DNA from: JAWXCH01 sp034440595
GTDB lineage: Bacteria > Planctomycetota > Planctomycetia > Pirellulales > JALHPA01
DNA: 10,930 bases
Assembly (NCBI GenBank): GCA_034440595.1
Contig: JAWXCH010000025.1
Location: 1 to 10,930, forward strand
Direction of reading: 5' to 3'
Made by a program: the position numbers and the translations under genes. This document shows, one piece after another, positions 1-6,287 of this stretch. The stretch's first letter is position 1. Every line of letters begins with the position of its first letter. The notes beneath the pieces were generated by a model. That model was not told the DNA's origin. It saw nothing but the letters and a program-made list of their open reading frames with translations, and made no database searches.

Positions 1-140
1 ACGCGATGCACGTCGTTGCCAAAACTCACGTTGTCGATGCGCCGCCCAACAAGGCCGGCGCGGATGGTTTCAAGGTACGTTTGGCCTTCCCCGGACCGCA
101 AGAAGCGGTCAAGGTCGCCCATATCTGCTCCATCGCCCAT
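1..140 (-). CDS. small hypothetical protein, partial (runs off left edge)
   Basis: Reading leftwards from an ATG at 140-138 the frame stays open to the window edge, giving 46 residues that begin MGDGADMGDLDRFLRSGEG. A very good Shine-Dalgarno (AGGAGG, eight bases before the ATG, at about 149-154 on the plus strand) supports this start; a second in-frame ATG six codons on is an alternative. The visible part is acidic at its start, then predicted helical (LRSGEGQTYLETIRAGLVG), then turns to what looks like a beta strand (RRIDNVSFGND). I recall similar short proteins beginning MGDLDRFL near ArdC-type loci but cannot name a domain. It is divergent from the gene at 409. Plus-strand frames across this stretch have no comparable ribosome binding site and are judged shadows. 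No function is assigned. Confidence 0.6.
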   Translation of the reverse strand, partial: MGDGADMGDLDRFLRSGEGQTYLETIRAGLVGRRIDNVSFGNDVHR

Positions 141-171
141 AGCTCTGTCCTCCTGTTTTGGGTTGGGGATA

Positions 172-196
172 CTTCCACCCAACACCCAATTGGAAG
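172..196. repeat. short inverted repeat in the divergent intergenic region
   Basis: CTTCCA at 172-177 is matched by its reverse complement TGGAAG at 191-196, with a 13-base AC-rich spacer. It lies between the minus-strand gene start at 140 and the plus-strand promoter at 199-230, so it could be an operator. Six-base arms can occur by chance. Confidence 0.3.
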
Positions 197-198
197 GA

Positions 199-230
199 TT
201 GTCAAGGCCGCTTAGATTACTTGCTATAAT
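199..230 (+). promoter_or_regulatory. extended -10 sigma70-type promoter candidate
   Basis: A perfect TATAAT at 225-230 is preceded by TGC, giving an extended -10. TTGTCA (5 of 6 to the -35 consensus) lies at 199-204. The 20-base spacer is longer than the usual 16-18, but extended -10 promoters tolerate a poor -35. Transcription would start near 237 and give a leader of about 170 bases before the gene at 409. The same TTGTCA reads TTGACA on the other strand, so a divergent promoter for the minus-strand gene could share it, but no good -10 is seen there. Confidence 0.5.
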
Positions 231-408
231 CGCATCCATCACGACGGACCACGAGCCGTGTTGCGGTATGATCGTCAAGGAGTGATTCACCTGTATTTTG
301 CCAGCTTGCTCCTCAACGGCCATGGCTGTACACTGCTGAAACAAGTCTTTGGTTCTGTCTGTTGGGTAAGATTAGGGGATTGAACATTAGCTAAAGGAGG
401 GAGGATTC
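231..408 (+). other. leader/intergenic stretch without a convincing gene
   Basis: About 180 bases lie between the promoter and the gene at 409. Plus-strand frames entering from the left end here, at 215 and 285, without ribosome binding sites and look spurious. I see no riboswitch, tRNA or terminator. The stretch ends in a strong Shine-Dalgarno (AAAGGAGGGAGG) just before 409, so it may serve only as a 5' untranslated leader. Confidence 0.4.
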
Positions 409-678
409 ATGACGACTCAGACTTTGAATAATCTACCAGTGACGCAAAGGGAAAATCAGGGAACGGTAGTTGGCGCAATATCCATCAGGTTGTCATCGGT
501 TAATGGAGATGGATCGGCAAATCTCAAGGTTAAAATTGGCGTAAACCCAGAATTTCCACTTGCGGCATTAGGTCCTTCGTCGACAGTGGCTCGTGTGAAC
601 CCGGCCCCTCAGTTCTATATTGTGGTGGAGAGTACGGACTCTAACACTCACACCGCGACGATACATGTGACGGCCTAG
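409..678 (+). CDS. hypothetical 89-residue beta-rich protein
   Basis: The ATG at 409 is preceded by an extended purine Shine-Dalgarno (AAAGGAGGGAGG), and the frame closes at 678. The product has no cysteine, no signal peptide and no membrane segment. It is rich in Ser, Thr, Val and Asn in alternating patterns (GAISIRLSSVNGDG, ANLKVKIGV, FYIVVESTDS, HTATIHVTA), which suggests a small beta-sandwich or beta-barrel. Base composition is somewhat more AT-rich than its neighbours, consistent with recent acquisition. A minus-strand frame at 568-837 overlaps it but has no ribosome binding site. I do not recognise the family; a structural or phage-derived protein is possible. The excellent start context and upstream promoter are the main reasons to believe it. 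Confidence 0.6.
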   Translation: MTTQTLNNLPVTQRENQGTVVGAISIRLSSVNGDGSANLKVKIGVNPEFPLAALGPSSTVARVNPAPQFYIVVESTDSNTHTATIHVTA

Positions 679-715
679 AAACCGGACCGCGCGAATTTTT
701 GTAGAGATAGGATGG

Positions 716-1186
716 ATGCAGAGGTGCCTAGACTTTGACGTTGAGGCTCGGATCGGTCGCGTAATCCTTTGCGAGCAGCAAACCGAGCTAATTGTAAGTG
801 TCAGGCGGTTAGGCCCAGGTCTTAGCGGAGAAGACAAGCACTATCAGAACCCCCGCGTGGGTTGCGGGAGCTGCGCGCGTCCGCCGATACATGCCACGTT
901 GGCGATAGCGCCATACATCCATGATGTATTGCGTGCGAGTACGCGGTTTCCACCCCCTTTCCTTCGCCTAACCCGTTCGCTCAACGTTGCCGGCCGCCCG
1001 GACTATCAGGCTACTCTGAAGTCCCGCGCCGGCAAGCTGTATGAGGAATTCTGTGACCTCAACGACAGCAACCAAGCCATCGAAGTCATCTACCAGACAC
1101 TCAAGCAAACCGCGCTTGAAAGCTGGAAGAACGGTATCGAAGCAGGCAGACGGAAAGCCCGTCCAGGTCAGGCCAAATCGGCGTAG
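716..1186 (+). CDS. hypothetical protein, start and N-terminal half uncertain
   Basis: The frame from the ATG at 716 gives 156 residues and stops just before a strong terminator, so some gene ends here. The last 65 or so residues look genuinely coding: a soluble, helical, charged segment (DYQATLKSRAGKLYEEF, then NQAIEVIYQTLKQTALESW, then a basic tail GRRKARPG). The first 85 residues look less protein-like, with clustered Cys, Arg and Pro (VGCGSCARPP, RFPPPF), and the start at 716 has only a weak AGATAGGA behind it. No in-frame ATG with a Shine-Dalgarno lies near the good segment. This may be a longer gene whose 5' part was replaced or frameshifted, or a real gene with a non-canonical start. 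I do not recognise a domain. Confidence 0.4.
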   Translation: MQRCLDFDVEARIGRVILCEQQTELIVSVRRLGPGLSGEDKHYQNPRVGCGSCARPPIHATLAIAPYIHDVLRASTRFPPPFLRLTRSLNVAGRPDYQATLKSRAGKLYEEFCDLNDSNQAIEVIYQTLKQTALESWKNGIEAGRRKARPGQAKSA

Positions 1187-1192
1187 CGACCG

Positions 1193-1223
1193 AAGCCCCC
1201 GCCTACACGGCGGGGGCTTTAAT
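1193..1223 (+). terminator. rho-independent terminator
   Basis: A perfect 11-base-pair stem, AAGCCCCCGCC (1193-1203) with GGCGGGGGCTT (1209-1219), encloses the 5-base loop TACAC and runs into a short TTTAATTA tract. It lies 7 bases after the stop at 1186 and would end the transcript of the preceding gene. It also separates that gene from the trlF cassette. Confidence 0.85.
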
Positions 1224-1244
1224 TAGGCTCGAAAAGTCCCCCAC

Positions 1245-1273
1245 CGTTTCGCGGGCGCCGGCCTCCCCCGCCC
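1245..1273. repeat. GC-rich direct repeat, left copy (REP-like or attachment-like)
   Basis: These 29 bases match 4219-4247 with a single C/T difference, and weaker similarity extends outward on both sides. Here the repeat also forms a hairpin: GCGGGCG (1251-1257) pairs perfectly with CGCCCGC (1269-1275) around an 11-base loop. The two copies bracket the trlF-like gene in direct orientation. They may be ends of a mobile cassette, a recombination site, or two members of a dispersed intergenic (REP-type) family. Confidence 0.7.
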
Positions 1274-1281
1274 GCACACTA

Positions 1282-1309
1282 TTCAAATCTTTTCTTAGAG
1301 TGCTACACT
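1282..1309 (+). promoter_or_regulatory. possible promoter for the trlF-like gene
   Basis: TTCAAA (1282-1287), a 16-base spacer and TACACT (1304-1309) preceded by TGC form an extended -10 type promoter, with 4 of 6 consensus matches at each box. It lies between the left direct repeat and the gene, so the cassette could carry its own promoter. The predicted leader is about 155 bases and contains a short ACG-triplet run (about 1414-1431). Confidence 0.3.
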
Positions 1310-1472
1310 TCTTCGGAAGTTCAGGGAGTTGGAAAGCATCAGGGGTATGGAGCCGACAATGAATGGATTCCTCCCGATAACGACGTAGCCATTGAGTACC
1401 GCTGGACAGAAACGACGATGACGACGACGAGTGACTCCTGTACTGACCGCCGCAAATACATGAGGTCGAGCA

Positions 1473-4160
1473 ATGGCTCTCTTTAACGATATCCGCGTAC
1501 TCGATAACGGAGCGCAATTCCACAATGTGGATCTGCATATTCACTCCTACGGCGGTTCGCACGACGTGACAGACACCACGATGACCCCCGAGGCCATCGT
1601 TGACTCAGCAATGAAGCAGGGCTTGAGTGTCATTTCGATCACGGACCACAACTCGAACAAAAATGTTGACAGGGCAATTAGCCACGCCCAAGCCCATTAC
1701 GCCGGACAAATTCTCGTTGTACCGGGGGTTGAAGTCACCACGGCGCACGGTCACCTTCTCGCTTACTTTGCTCCCGAACGTATCGCCGATTTCGCAAAGT
1801 TCTTATCAAGACTCGACCTAGTCGGGGATTTGGGTAACGAGAACACCCGTACCGCCAAGTCAATGGCCGATGCGATAGCCGAAGCGGAAAAGCTTGGCGG
1901 CCTTTGCATCGCGGCTCACATCGACCGGGAAAAGACGGGCTTCGACATGTTCGCTCCCGGTTTTCAGAACTGGAAGAAGGACATTATCACTAGCCCCGGT
2001 CTTTATGGCCTGGAATGTGATTCGGCAGATGCTCTGGTTTGGTATTCTGAACACGACGAAGCCGGATCAGCGGGAATTGAGCGTAAGAAGCTACTTAAGG
2101 CCAGACAGCTGGTACACGGGCTTTCCGCACGCCACCATTTCGCCCACGTTCAGGGTTCCGACTCACATTCGATGAAGCAGTTTGAACACCAAGACCCGAC
2201 TAAACCGTGGACTCGTATCAAGCTCGCTCAACTCACTTTCAATGCTTTGCGCGTTGCGCTAGTTGATCCTACTGCTCGGGTACGTGCTCGCGTTTCTTTA
2301 CCGCACGGCATTCCCCGCGTTCGCGGCGTCGCAATTACTGGTGGTTTTTTGCACGAGGAAATAATTCACTTCAGCAATAATCTCAATTGCTTAATCGGTG
2401 GACGCGGAACTGGTAAGTCTACAGCGATCCGGGCGATTGCCTACGCGTTTGGTTTGAATGACGAATTCGGGGATTACGATAACTGTCCGGATTCGGTGAC
2501 AGTTTTCTGTGAAGACGCCAATGGCATCCTGTACCGCTACGTTCGCACACGCGACGGTGAAATTGAAGTAAAGGCGAAGGAAGGTAAATCGCGTAGCGAT
2601 ATGCCAATCGACGCGTTCCGCATTGAGTACTTTGGCCAGGGTGAGCTTGCCAAAGTTGCTGAGGATCCGCTTAAGAACCCGCAGCTATTCCAGGAGTTCT
2701 TGGACCGTCACACGAATCTACGCGACCTCGTTCAAACCGAGAAATCGCTTGTGACGAGCCTGCAAGAGAATGCGGGGCGACTGAACCCGCTCGAAGTTGC
2801 TTTTGCGCAGTTGACCGAAAAGAAAAAGTCGCTCAAGGAAATCGAGACAAAGCTGAAAGTGGCTGAGGATGGCAAGCTGCGCGAAGTCGTTGGAACGCAG
2901 AGCAAGCTCGCTTCCGAAAAGGCCGTCCGCGAAGCCATTGAGGTGATTTCGACTGAATACACAAGGGGGTTTTCGCTGTCGGGAATCCAACGCGACTTCG
3001 ACAACATTCTAACAACGGCTGGCATCTGCACAGATGATCAAGCGTCCAAGACAACGATGGAAGCGATGAGGGCCGCCCTCGTTGCGAATAACGCGGCGAT
3101 GAAGCAAAAGGAACTGGAACTAAACACCCTACTCAAATCTTGCGCGAAGGAGCTTACGAAACTTGCCGGAGAGTTGAAAGTCTGCCATCAACGCATGAGT
3201 GCCGAGGCGGCGATGAAGCTGGCAGACTTGAAAGCCCGTGGACTCGCCGCAGATATTCCCGGTCTGGAATTGTTACTTCGTCAGAAGACTTCAATCGCAA
3301 CGGAAATTACTACTGTCGAACAGCGCGCCGACGAGCGAAAACAGTGCAAGGAGCAACGGACAAGGTTGCGCGTCGAGTTAAAGGAAGTTCGGGACAGAAT
3401 GACCGAGCGCCGTAAGGCGCAGCTCAAGGGGATCAACGCCAATCTTGGTGTAATTATCAAGGATTACACCGTGTTCGTGAAGTACGATGACGGAGGAATA
3501 ACTGCGGAGTTCGAGGCTTTCATGCAGACCAAAATGCAAGGAACCTACCTTCAGGACAACGTGATCGAGAAGGTCTGCTGCCGCATCACACCGTCAGAGC
3601 TTGCCGACTTGGTGTTAGACCGTAACTGGCAGAAGATTGCAACGACAGGAAAGGTTTCCAACGAATGGGCTGAAAAAATCGTTAATCAGCTTTGCTATTG
3701 GAATACTCTGTTTGAGCTTCAGGCGCTTGCAAAGCAACCGAAGCCGATCATCACGGTGCGCACCAGATCCACGCCGCCCAAGGAAATCCCGGTGATTCAA
3801 TTGTCGGATGGACAGCGCCACACGATCCTCCTCACTATTGCCATGCTGGCCGAGTCGAATGTACCCCTGGTAATAGACCAACCCGAAGACGACCTTGATA
3901 ACGCATTCATCTTCTCAAGCATCGTCGCTACCTTACGAGCAATCAAAGAGCGACGACAGGTCATTCTAGTTACGCACAACGCGAACATCGCCGTGCTGGG
4001 AGACTCGGAGCTAATCCTTCCCATGTTCCGGGAAAATGATTGTGGCAAGGTCAAGGACAGAGGATCGATTGACACCGAAACAACCAAACAGTCCGTTCTG
4101 AATATCCTCGAAGGAGGCCCAGATGCGTTCCTTCGCCGAAAGGAAATTTATAATCACTAA
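1473..4160 (+). CDS. trlF: TrlF-type PHP phosphoesterase / SMC-like AAA ATPase
   Basis: This 895-residue protein has an N-terminal PHP metallo-phosphoesterase domain (about 15-240) with expected metal ligands in place: H22 and H24 of DLHIHS, D58/H59 of ITDHN, E87 of PGVEV, H149 of IAAHID, and D230/H232 of GSDSH. An SMC/RecN-like ATPase follows: Walker A GGRGTGKST (309-317), a long charged, coiled-coil-prone middle (about 420-690), signature LSDGQ (777-781), Walker B ending VIDQPEDDLDN (800-810) and the switch histidine H835. The architecture matches proteins named TrlF. By analogy with other coiled-coil ATPases joined to nucleases (RloC, PtuA, OLD) I infer a role in phage or plasmid defence, with the PHP domain acting on nucleic acid; this is unproven. 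The start has GAGG nine bases upstream. It is a lone gene between direct repeats and is intact. Confidence 0.85.
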   Translation: MALFNDIRVLDNGAQFHNVDLHIHSYGGSHDVTDTTMTPEAIVDSAMKQGLSVISITDHNSNKNVDRAISHAQAHYAGQILVVPGVEVTTAHGHLLAYFAPERIADFAKFLSRLDLVGDLGNENTRTAKSMADAIAEAEKLGGLCIAAHIDREKTGFDMFAPGFQNWKKDIITSPGLYGLECDSADALVWYSEHDEAGSAGIERKKLLKARQLVHGLSARHHFAHVQGSDSHSMKQFEHQDPTKPWTRIKLAQLTFNALRVALVDPTARVRARVSLPHGIPRVRGVAITGGFLHEEIIHFSNNLNCLIGGRGTGKSTAIRAIAYAFGLNDEFGDYDNCPDSVTVFCEDANGILYRYVRTRDGEIEVKAKEGKSRSDMPIDAFRIEYFGQGELAKVAEDPLKNPQLFQEFLDRHTNLRDLVQTEKSLVTSLQENAGRLNPLEVAFAQLTEKKKSLKEIETKLKVAEDGKLREVVGTQSKLASEKAVREAIEVISTEYTRGFSLSGIQRDFDNILTTAGICTDDQASKTTMEAMRAALVANNAAMKQKELELNTLLKSCAKELTKLAGELKVCHQRMSAEAAMKLADLKARGLAADIPGLELLLRQKTSIATEITTVEQRADERKQCKEQRTRLRVELKEVRDRMTERRKAQLKGINANLGVIIKDYTVFVKYDDGGITAEFEAFMQTKMQGTYLQDNVIEKVCCRITPSELADLVLDRNWQKIATTGKVSNEWAEKIVNQLCYWNTLFELQALAKQPKPIITVRTRSTPPKEIPVIQLSDGQRHTILLTIAMLAESNVPLVIDQPEDDLDNAFIFSSIVATLRAIKERRQVILVTHNANIAVLGDSELILPMFRENDCGKVKDRGSIDTETTKQSVLNILEGGPDAFLRRKEIYNH

Positions 4161-4218
4161 CCCGGCTCTCATCATCTCGTCGTAGTTGCGCGTGGCTTTT
4201 AGCTTCGGAAATCCCCGT

Positions 4219-4247
4219 CGTTTCGCGGGCGCTGGCCTCCCCCGCCC
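4219..4247. repeat. GC-rich direct repeat, right copy
   Basis: 28 of 29 bases are identical to 1245-1273, in the same orientation, about 60 bases after the trlF stop. The inner hairpin survives as GGGCG/CGCCC (5 bp), but the outer pair present in the left copy is broken (CGCCCCC instead of CGCCCGC). The two copies are 2.97 kb apart and enclose only trlF. Confidence 0.7.
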
Positions 4248-4268
4248 CCATTTCAATGACTACGAGTA

Positions 4269-4310
4269 GGCCGCTTACCGTGACTTCCGCTGTCGTCACC
4301 GAAAGCGGCC
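4269..4310. repeat. 42-base imperfect palindrome (hairpin candidate 1)
   Basis: GGCCGCTT (4269-4276) is the exact reverse complement of AAGCGGCC (4303-4310). Inside it, GTGAC (4280-4284) pairs with GTCAC (4295-4299) around a 10-base loop, leaving a symmetric 3-by-3 internal loop. The nested, register-matched pairing makes a real structured RNA or protein-binding DNA site plausible. It has no T tract, so it is not a standard terminator. Confidence 0.5.
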
Positions 4311-4317
4311 GTCGAAA

Positions 4318-4350
4318 CGCTTCCAACTTCCCGTCGGTCAGTCCGAAGCG
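4318..4350. repeat. 33-base imperfect palindrome (hairpin candidate 2)
   Basis: CGCTTC (4318-4323) pairs with GAAGCG (4345-4350). ACT (4326-4328) pairs with AGT (4340-4342) after a symmetric 2-by-2 internal loop, closing an 11-base loop. It sits only 7 bases after the first palindrome, so the two may form one structured element. Confidence 0.4.
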
Positions 4351-4471
4351 AAGACACAACGCGTTAAGAAGGAAAACGAGGTTGTACGCCCACTTCGCAG
4401 TATTCACACGGCCAGGAATGGCCCAGGAGCAACGATCGGCGTTCAGGTAAGGTCAACCACCCTTGGCCATC

Positions 4472-4499
4472 TTGACGAATCAAGCGGGTGTGCTAAGGT
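4472..4499 (+). promoter_or_regulatory. promoter candidate for the ardC operon
   Basis: TTGACG (5 of 6) at 4472-4477, a 16-base spacer, and TAAGGT at 4494-4499 preceded by TGC. The -10 hexamer itself is weak (3 of 6) but has the extended TG. Transcription would start near 4506, just before the ATG at 4519, which argues against the GTG at 4498 as the start of the next gene. Confidence 0.4.
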
Positions 4500-4518
4500 G
4501 AGGCCAAATCACACACCT

Positions 4519-4704
4519 ATGCGGCGCTCCCCCACCCCAGACCAACTTCTCCAGAATGGCTTTACCCTCGACATAGCCAGGATCCCCGACGCCCCTCTCA
4601 ACAAGGGCGACGTGGTTCTTTACGTTGATCAAAAAACCGGCCGCTTGCTCATTGCCCGCGCCCCCATCTTCCTACCGCCGACCGCGGCAGAACGCCCTGG
4701 CTAA
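4519..4704 (+). CDS. small hypothetical protein, first gene of the ardC cluster
   Basis: From the ATG at 4519 the frame gives 61 residues. An upstream in-frame GTG at 4498 would add seven, but it lies inside the likely promoter. Neither start has a well-placed Shine-Dalgarno. The sequence has a helical start (TPDQLLQNGF), then alternating strands (DIARIPDAPLNKGDVVLYVD, KTGRLLIARAPIF) and a Pro-rich tail, as in a small beta-barrel or SH3/OB-like fold. The KGDVVLYVD segment resembles small domains that present a beta-hairpin, but I cannot assign a family. It precedes ardC by 102 bases on the same strand and probably shares its transcript. A CCGCGG site (4682-4687) lies near its 3' end. Confidence 0.5.
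   Translation: MRRSPTPDQLLQNGFTLDIARIPDAPLNKGDVVLYVDQKTGRLLIARAPIFLPPTAAERPG
4682..4687. other. CCGCGG site (putative target of the linked R-M system)
   Basis: One of only two CCGCGG hexamers I find in the window. If the R-M system at 7210-9225 has the Eco29kI specificity, this site must be methylated in the host. Confidence 0.5.
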
Positions 4705-4806
4705 TTGTCCTGGACTTGTTTCCGGGACCGCCCTTCTCGACGGGTGTCTTCGCTGCCCTGAACGCCAGGACCGCGAATCATCACCCCAACCCAGGAGGGC
4801 CTGCTC

Positions 4807-5652
4807 ATGTTTCAAACGAGCCAATCATCGAAACGGGTCGAGAAGATCAAACACGCCTGTCAGACCATCGACAAGCACATCAACGAGCTTGCCGAACAGA
4901 TGCGCCAAGGCAAATCGCAAGCGCTGATCCGGTACCTTGAATTCACGGCCAAGTTCCACCAGTACTCGTTTCGCAACATCCTTCTTGCTCTTTTCCAACG
5001 CGCGGATATCACGCGTCTCGCCGGCATGAGGCAATGGAATCAAGTCGGCCGGCGTATCCGGCCGGGCGAGAAAGGAATCATGATTCTCGCGCCGATGACT
5101 GTCCATAAAAAGACGCCCGAAGGCGAGAAGATGAAGGACGCCGAAGGCGAGGACCAGGTTCTCACGCTTTTCAAACCGGTCTACGTCTTCGATATTTCGC
5201 AGACGGAAGGAGAACCGCTACCGCCGCTCATTCACACATCGGGTGACGCCACTATCCTCTACCCGGCTGTGCAAGAAGCAATTCGCGAAGCCAGCATTAC
5301 CCTGGAATTTGTCGAGCACATCCCCGGCAGTGCGGGCGCTTGTGGCGCTTCGTATGGAGGGCGAATTGCTGTCCGCGCGGACTTGGATGTTGCCGACGGG
5401 TTTCGCACGATGGTTCATGAATTTGCCCACGAGAAACTCCACTGGCAAGAGGCGAAGGAGTCCAAAACCATTCGCGAAACCGAGGCGGATGCTACCGCGT
5501 TTGTCGTCTGCCGGCATTTCGGCCTGCAGTGCGACACATCCGACTATCTCTTGCTCTATGACGCAACGCCGAAGGTGCTCTTGGAGCGGTTCGAGACCAT
5601 CCGGGTAACTGCCGGCGAAATCATCACCTCCATTTCCGATCAATTGCCCTGA
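4807..5652 (+). CDS. ardC: ArdC-like antirestriction protein (ssDNA-binding domain + zinc metallopeptidase)
   Basis: The 281-residue product matches the ArdC plan. An N-terminal ssDNA-binding domain (about 8-150) holds FHQYSFRNILLALFQ, followed by a turn-rich GRRIRPGEKGIMILAP segment and FKPVYVFDISQT. A C-terminal ImmA/IrrE-like metallopeptidase carries HEFAH (H204, E205, H208) and a downstream acidic ligand in ETEADA (E226). In the known family ArdC is expressed by conjugative elements, binds ssDNA, and protects incoming DNA against host restriction. The start is secured by AGGAGG at 4793-4798, eight bases before the ATG. Length is near the family norm (about 300) and both zinc motifs are intact, so it should be active. 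It heads a run of small genes to 6614. Its presence suggests conjugative or integrative-element origin. Confidence 0.88.
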   Translation: MFQTSQSSKRVEKIKHACQTIDKHINELAEQMRQGKSQALIRYLEFTAKFHQYSFRNILLALFQRADITRLAGMRQWNQVGRRIRPGEKGIMILAPMTVHKKTPEGEKMKDAEGEDQVLTLFKPVYVFDISQTEGEPLPPLIHTSGDATILYPAVQEAIREASITLEFVEHIPGSAGACGASYGGRIAVRADLDVADGFRTMVHEFAHEKLHWQEAKESKTIRETEADATAFVVCRHFGLQCDTSDYLLLYDATPKVLLERFETIRVTAGEIITSISDQLP

Positions 5653-5695
5653 TTGCCAGGGCTACGAATCACCATACACAACAAGGAGAGTAGTC

Positions 5696-5977
5696 ATGGC
5701 GAAAAAAGCTGAAAAACAGAAACCGGTTTATGAGGTTCGTTTGGGCCGGATCAAAGCGGCAATCTGGGCCAACGAGACCGAGAAAGGTGTTCGCTACAAC
5801 GTCACCATCTGCCGGCTGTACAAGGACGACAACGAAGACACATGGAAGAACTCGTCGAGTTTCGGGCGCGACGATTTGCTCCTCGCAAGCAAAGTGCTGG
5901 ACCGGGCGCATAGTTGGATTCTGGCCACTACCACCCCGAAACAACAACAGCCAGCCGCGGCGGGAACAAAGCGATGA
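5696..5977 (+). CDS. conserved hypothetical protein, 93 residues
   Basis: The ATG at 5696 follows AAGGAGAG (about eight bases upstream), 43 bases after ardC. The basic N-terminus (AKKAEKQKP) leads to a compact core: VRLGRIKAAIWANETEKG, then VRYNVTICRLYKD, then SSSFGRDDLLLASKVLDRAH, and a Gln/Ala-rich tail. The predicted order is strand-strand-strand-helix, suggestive of a small nucleic-acid-binding fold. I recall similar small proteins (GRIKAAIWANE motif) on plasmids and islands next to ArdC, without known function. A role in processing or protecting transferred ssDNA alongside ArdC is inference from context. The stop overlaps the next start as ATGA, implying translational coupling. Confidence 0.75.
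   Translation: MAKKAEKQKPVYEVRLGRIKAAIWANETEKGVRYNVTICRLYKDDNEDTWKNSSSFGRDDLLLASKVLDRAHSWILATTTPKQQQPAAAGTKR
5955..5960. other. CCGCGG site (putative target of the linked R-M system)
   Basis: The second CCGCGG hexamer found in the window, inside the 3' end of the 93-residue gene. Two sites in about 11 kb is close to chance, so there is no sign of site avoidance here. Confidence 0.5.
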
Positions 5978-6243
5978 GTGGTAAGTTCGATTTGGGGCAA
6001 ACCGTTTCGACGCGCAACGCTCTTGACACCTTGCACCCCGAAGACGTGCTCATCGCAATGAGCCGCCACCAGTCCGGCGATTGGGGCGACCTCTGCGAGG
6101 AAGACCGTCAGGCCAACGAACGTGCGCTCACTCACGGAGGAAGGCTCTTCTCGGTTTACCACGACCGCAACGGCACGAAGTTCTACATCATCACGGAATG
6201 CGACGAGTCGTACACCACGGTTCTTTTGCCAGAAGACTACTGA
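5974..6243 (+). CDS. conserved plasmid-type hypothetical protein, 89 residues
   Basis: The start at 5974 (MSGKFDLGQTVST) overlaps the upstream stop as ATGA; an earlier in-frame ATG at 5914 would bury 60 bases inside the previous gene and lacks support. The sequence is characteristic of a recurrent small family of plasmids and islands: FDLGQTVSTRNAL, then HQSGDWGDLCEEDRQANE, then RLFSVYHDRNGTKFYIITE and the terminal TTVLLPEDY. I recognise this arrangement as a plasmid-associated hypothetical family but know no function. It is acidic and soluble, with no signal or membrane segment. It is translationally coupled to the 93-residue gene and presumably co-transcribed with ardC; an accessory role in DNA transfer or antirestriction is only contextual inference. 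Confidence 0.8.
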   Translation: MSGKFDLGQTVSTRNALDTLHPEDVLIAMSRHQSGDWGDLCEEDRQANERALTHGGRLFSVYHDRNGTKFYIITECDESYTTVLLPEDY

Positions 6244-6287
6244 ATGTGAAGCGGGCTTTGTGTCAAAATGAAGGAAGGGAGGACAAA

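Larger units (their letters stand above)
4161..4471. other. gene-poor stretch holding a repeat and paired palindromes
   Basis: After the trlF stop there is no plus-strand gene for over 300 bases and no T-tailed terminator. The stretch holds the right direct repeat (4219-4247) and two adjacent imperfect palindromes (4269-4310 and 4318-4350). A minus-strand frame from a GTG at 4407 to about 4252 has plausible amino-acid content (TAKWAYNLVFLLNALCLRFG) but no Shine-Dalgarno, and continues through the repeat into antisense trlF. It may be a gene remnant cut by the cassette. Confidence 0.45.

Noticed and set aside
6..285. Two plus-strand frames at the left edge
   Set aside because: No ribosome binding site, low-complexity composition, and they lie opposite a minus-strand gene with an excellent Shine-Dalgarno.
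568..837. Minus-strand frame opposite the 89-residue gene
   Set aside because: Arg/Cys/Ser-rich shadow composition and no ribosome binding site.
5914..5973. Longer start for the 89-residue gene
   Set aside because: The extension is the shadow of the previous gene's 3' end; the ATGA-coupled start at 5974 matches the family start.
6081..6287. Longer start for the 108-residue gene
   Set aside because: The extension is an Arg/His-rich out-of-frame reading of the previous gene; the strong Shine-Dalgarno marks 6288.
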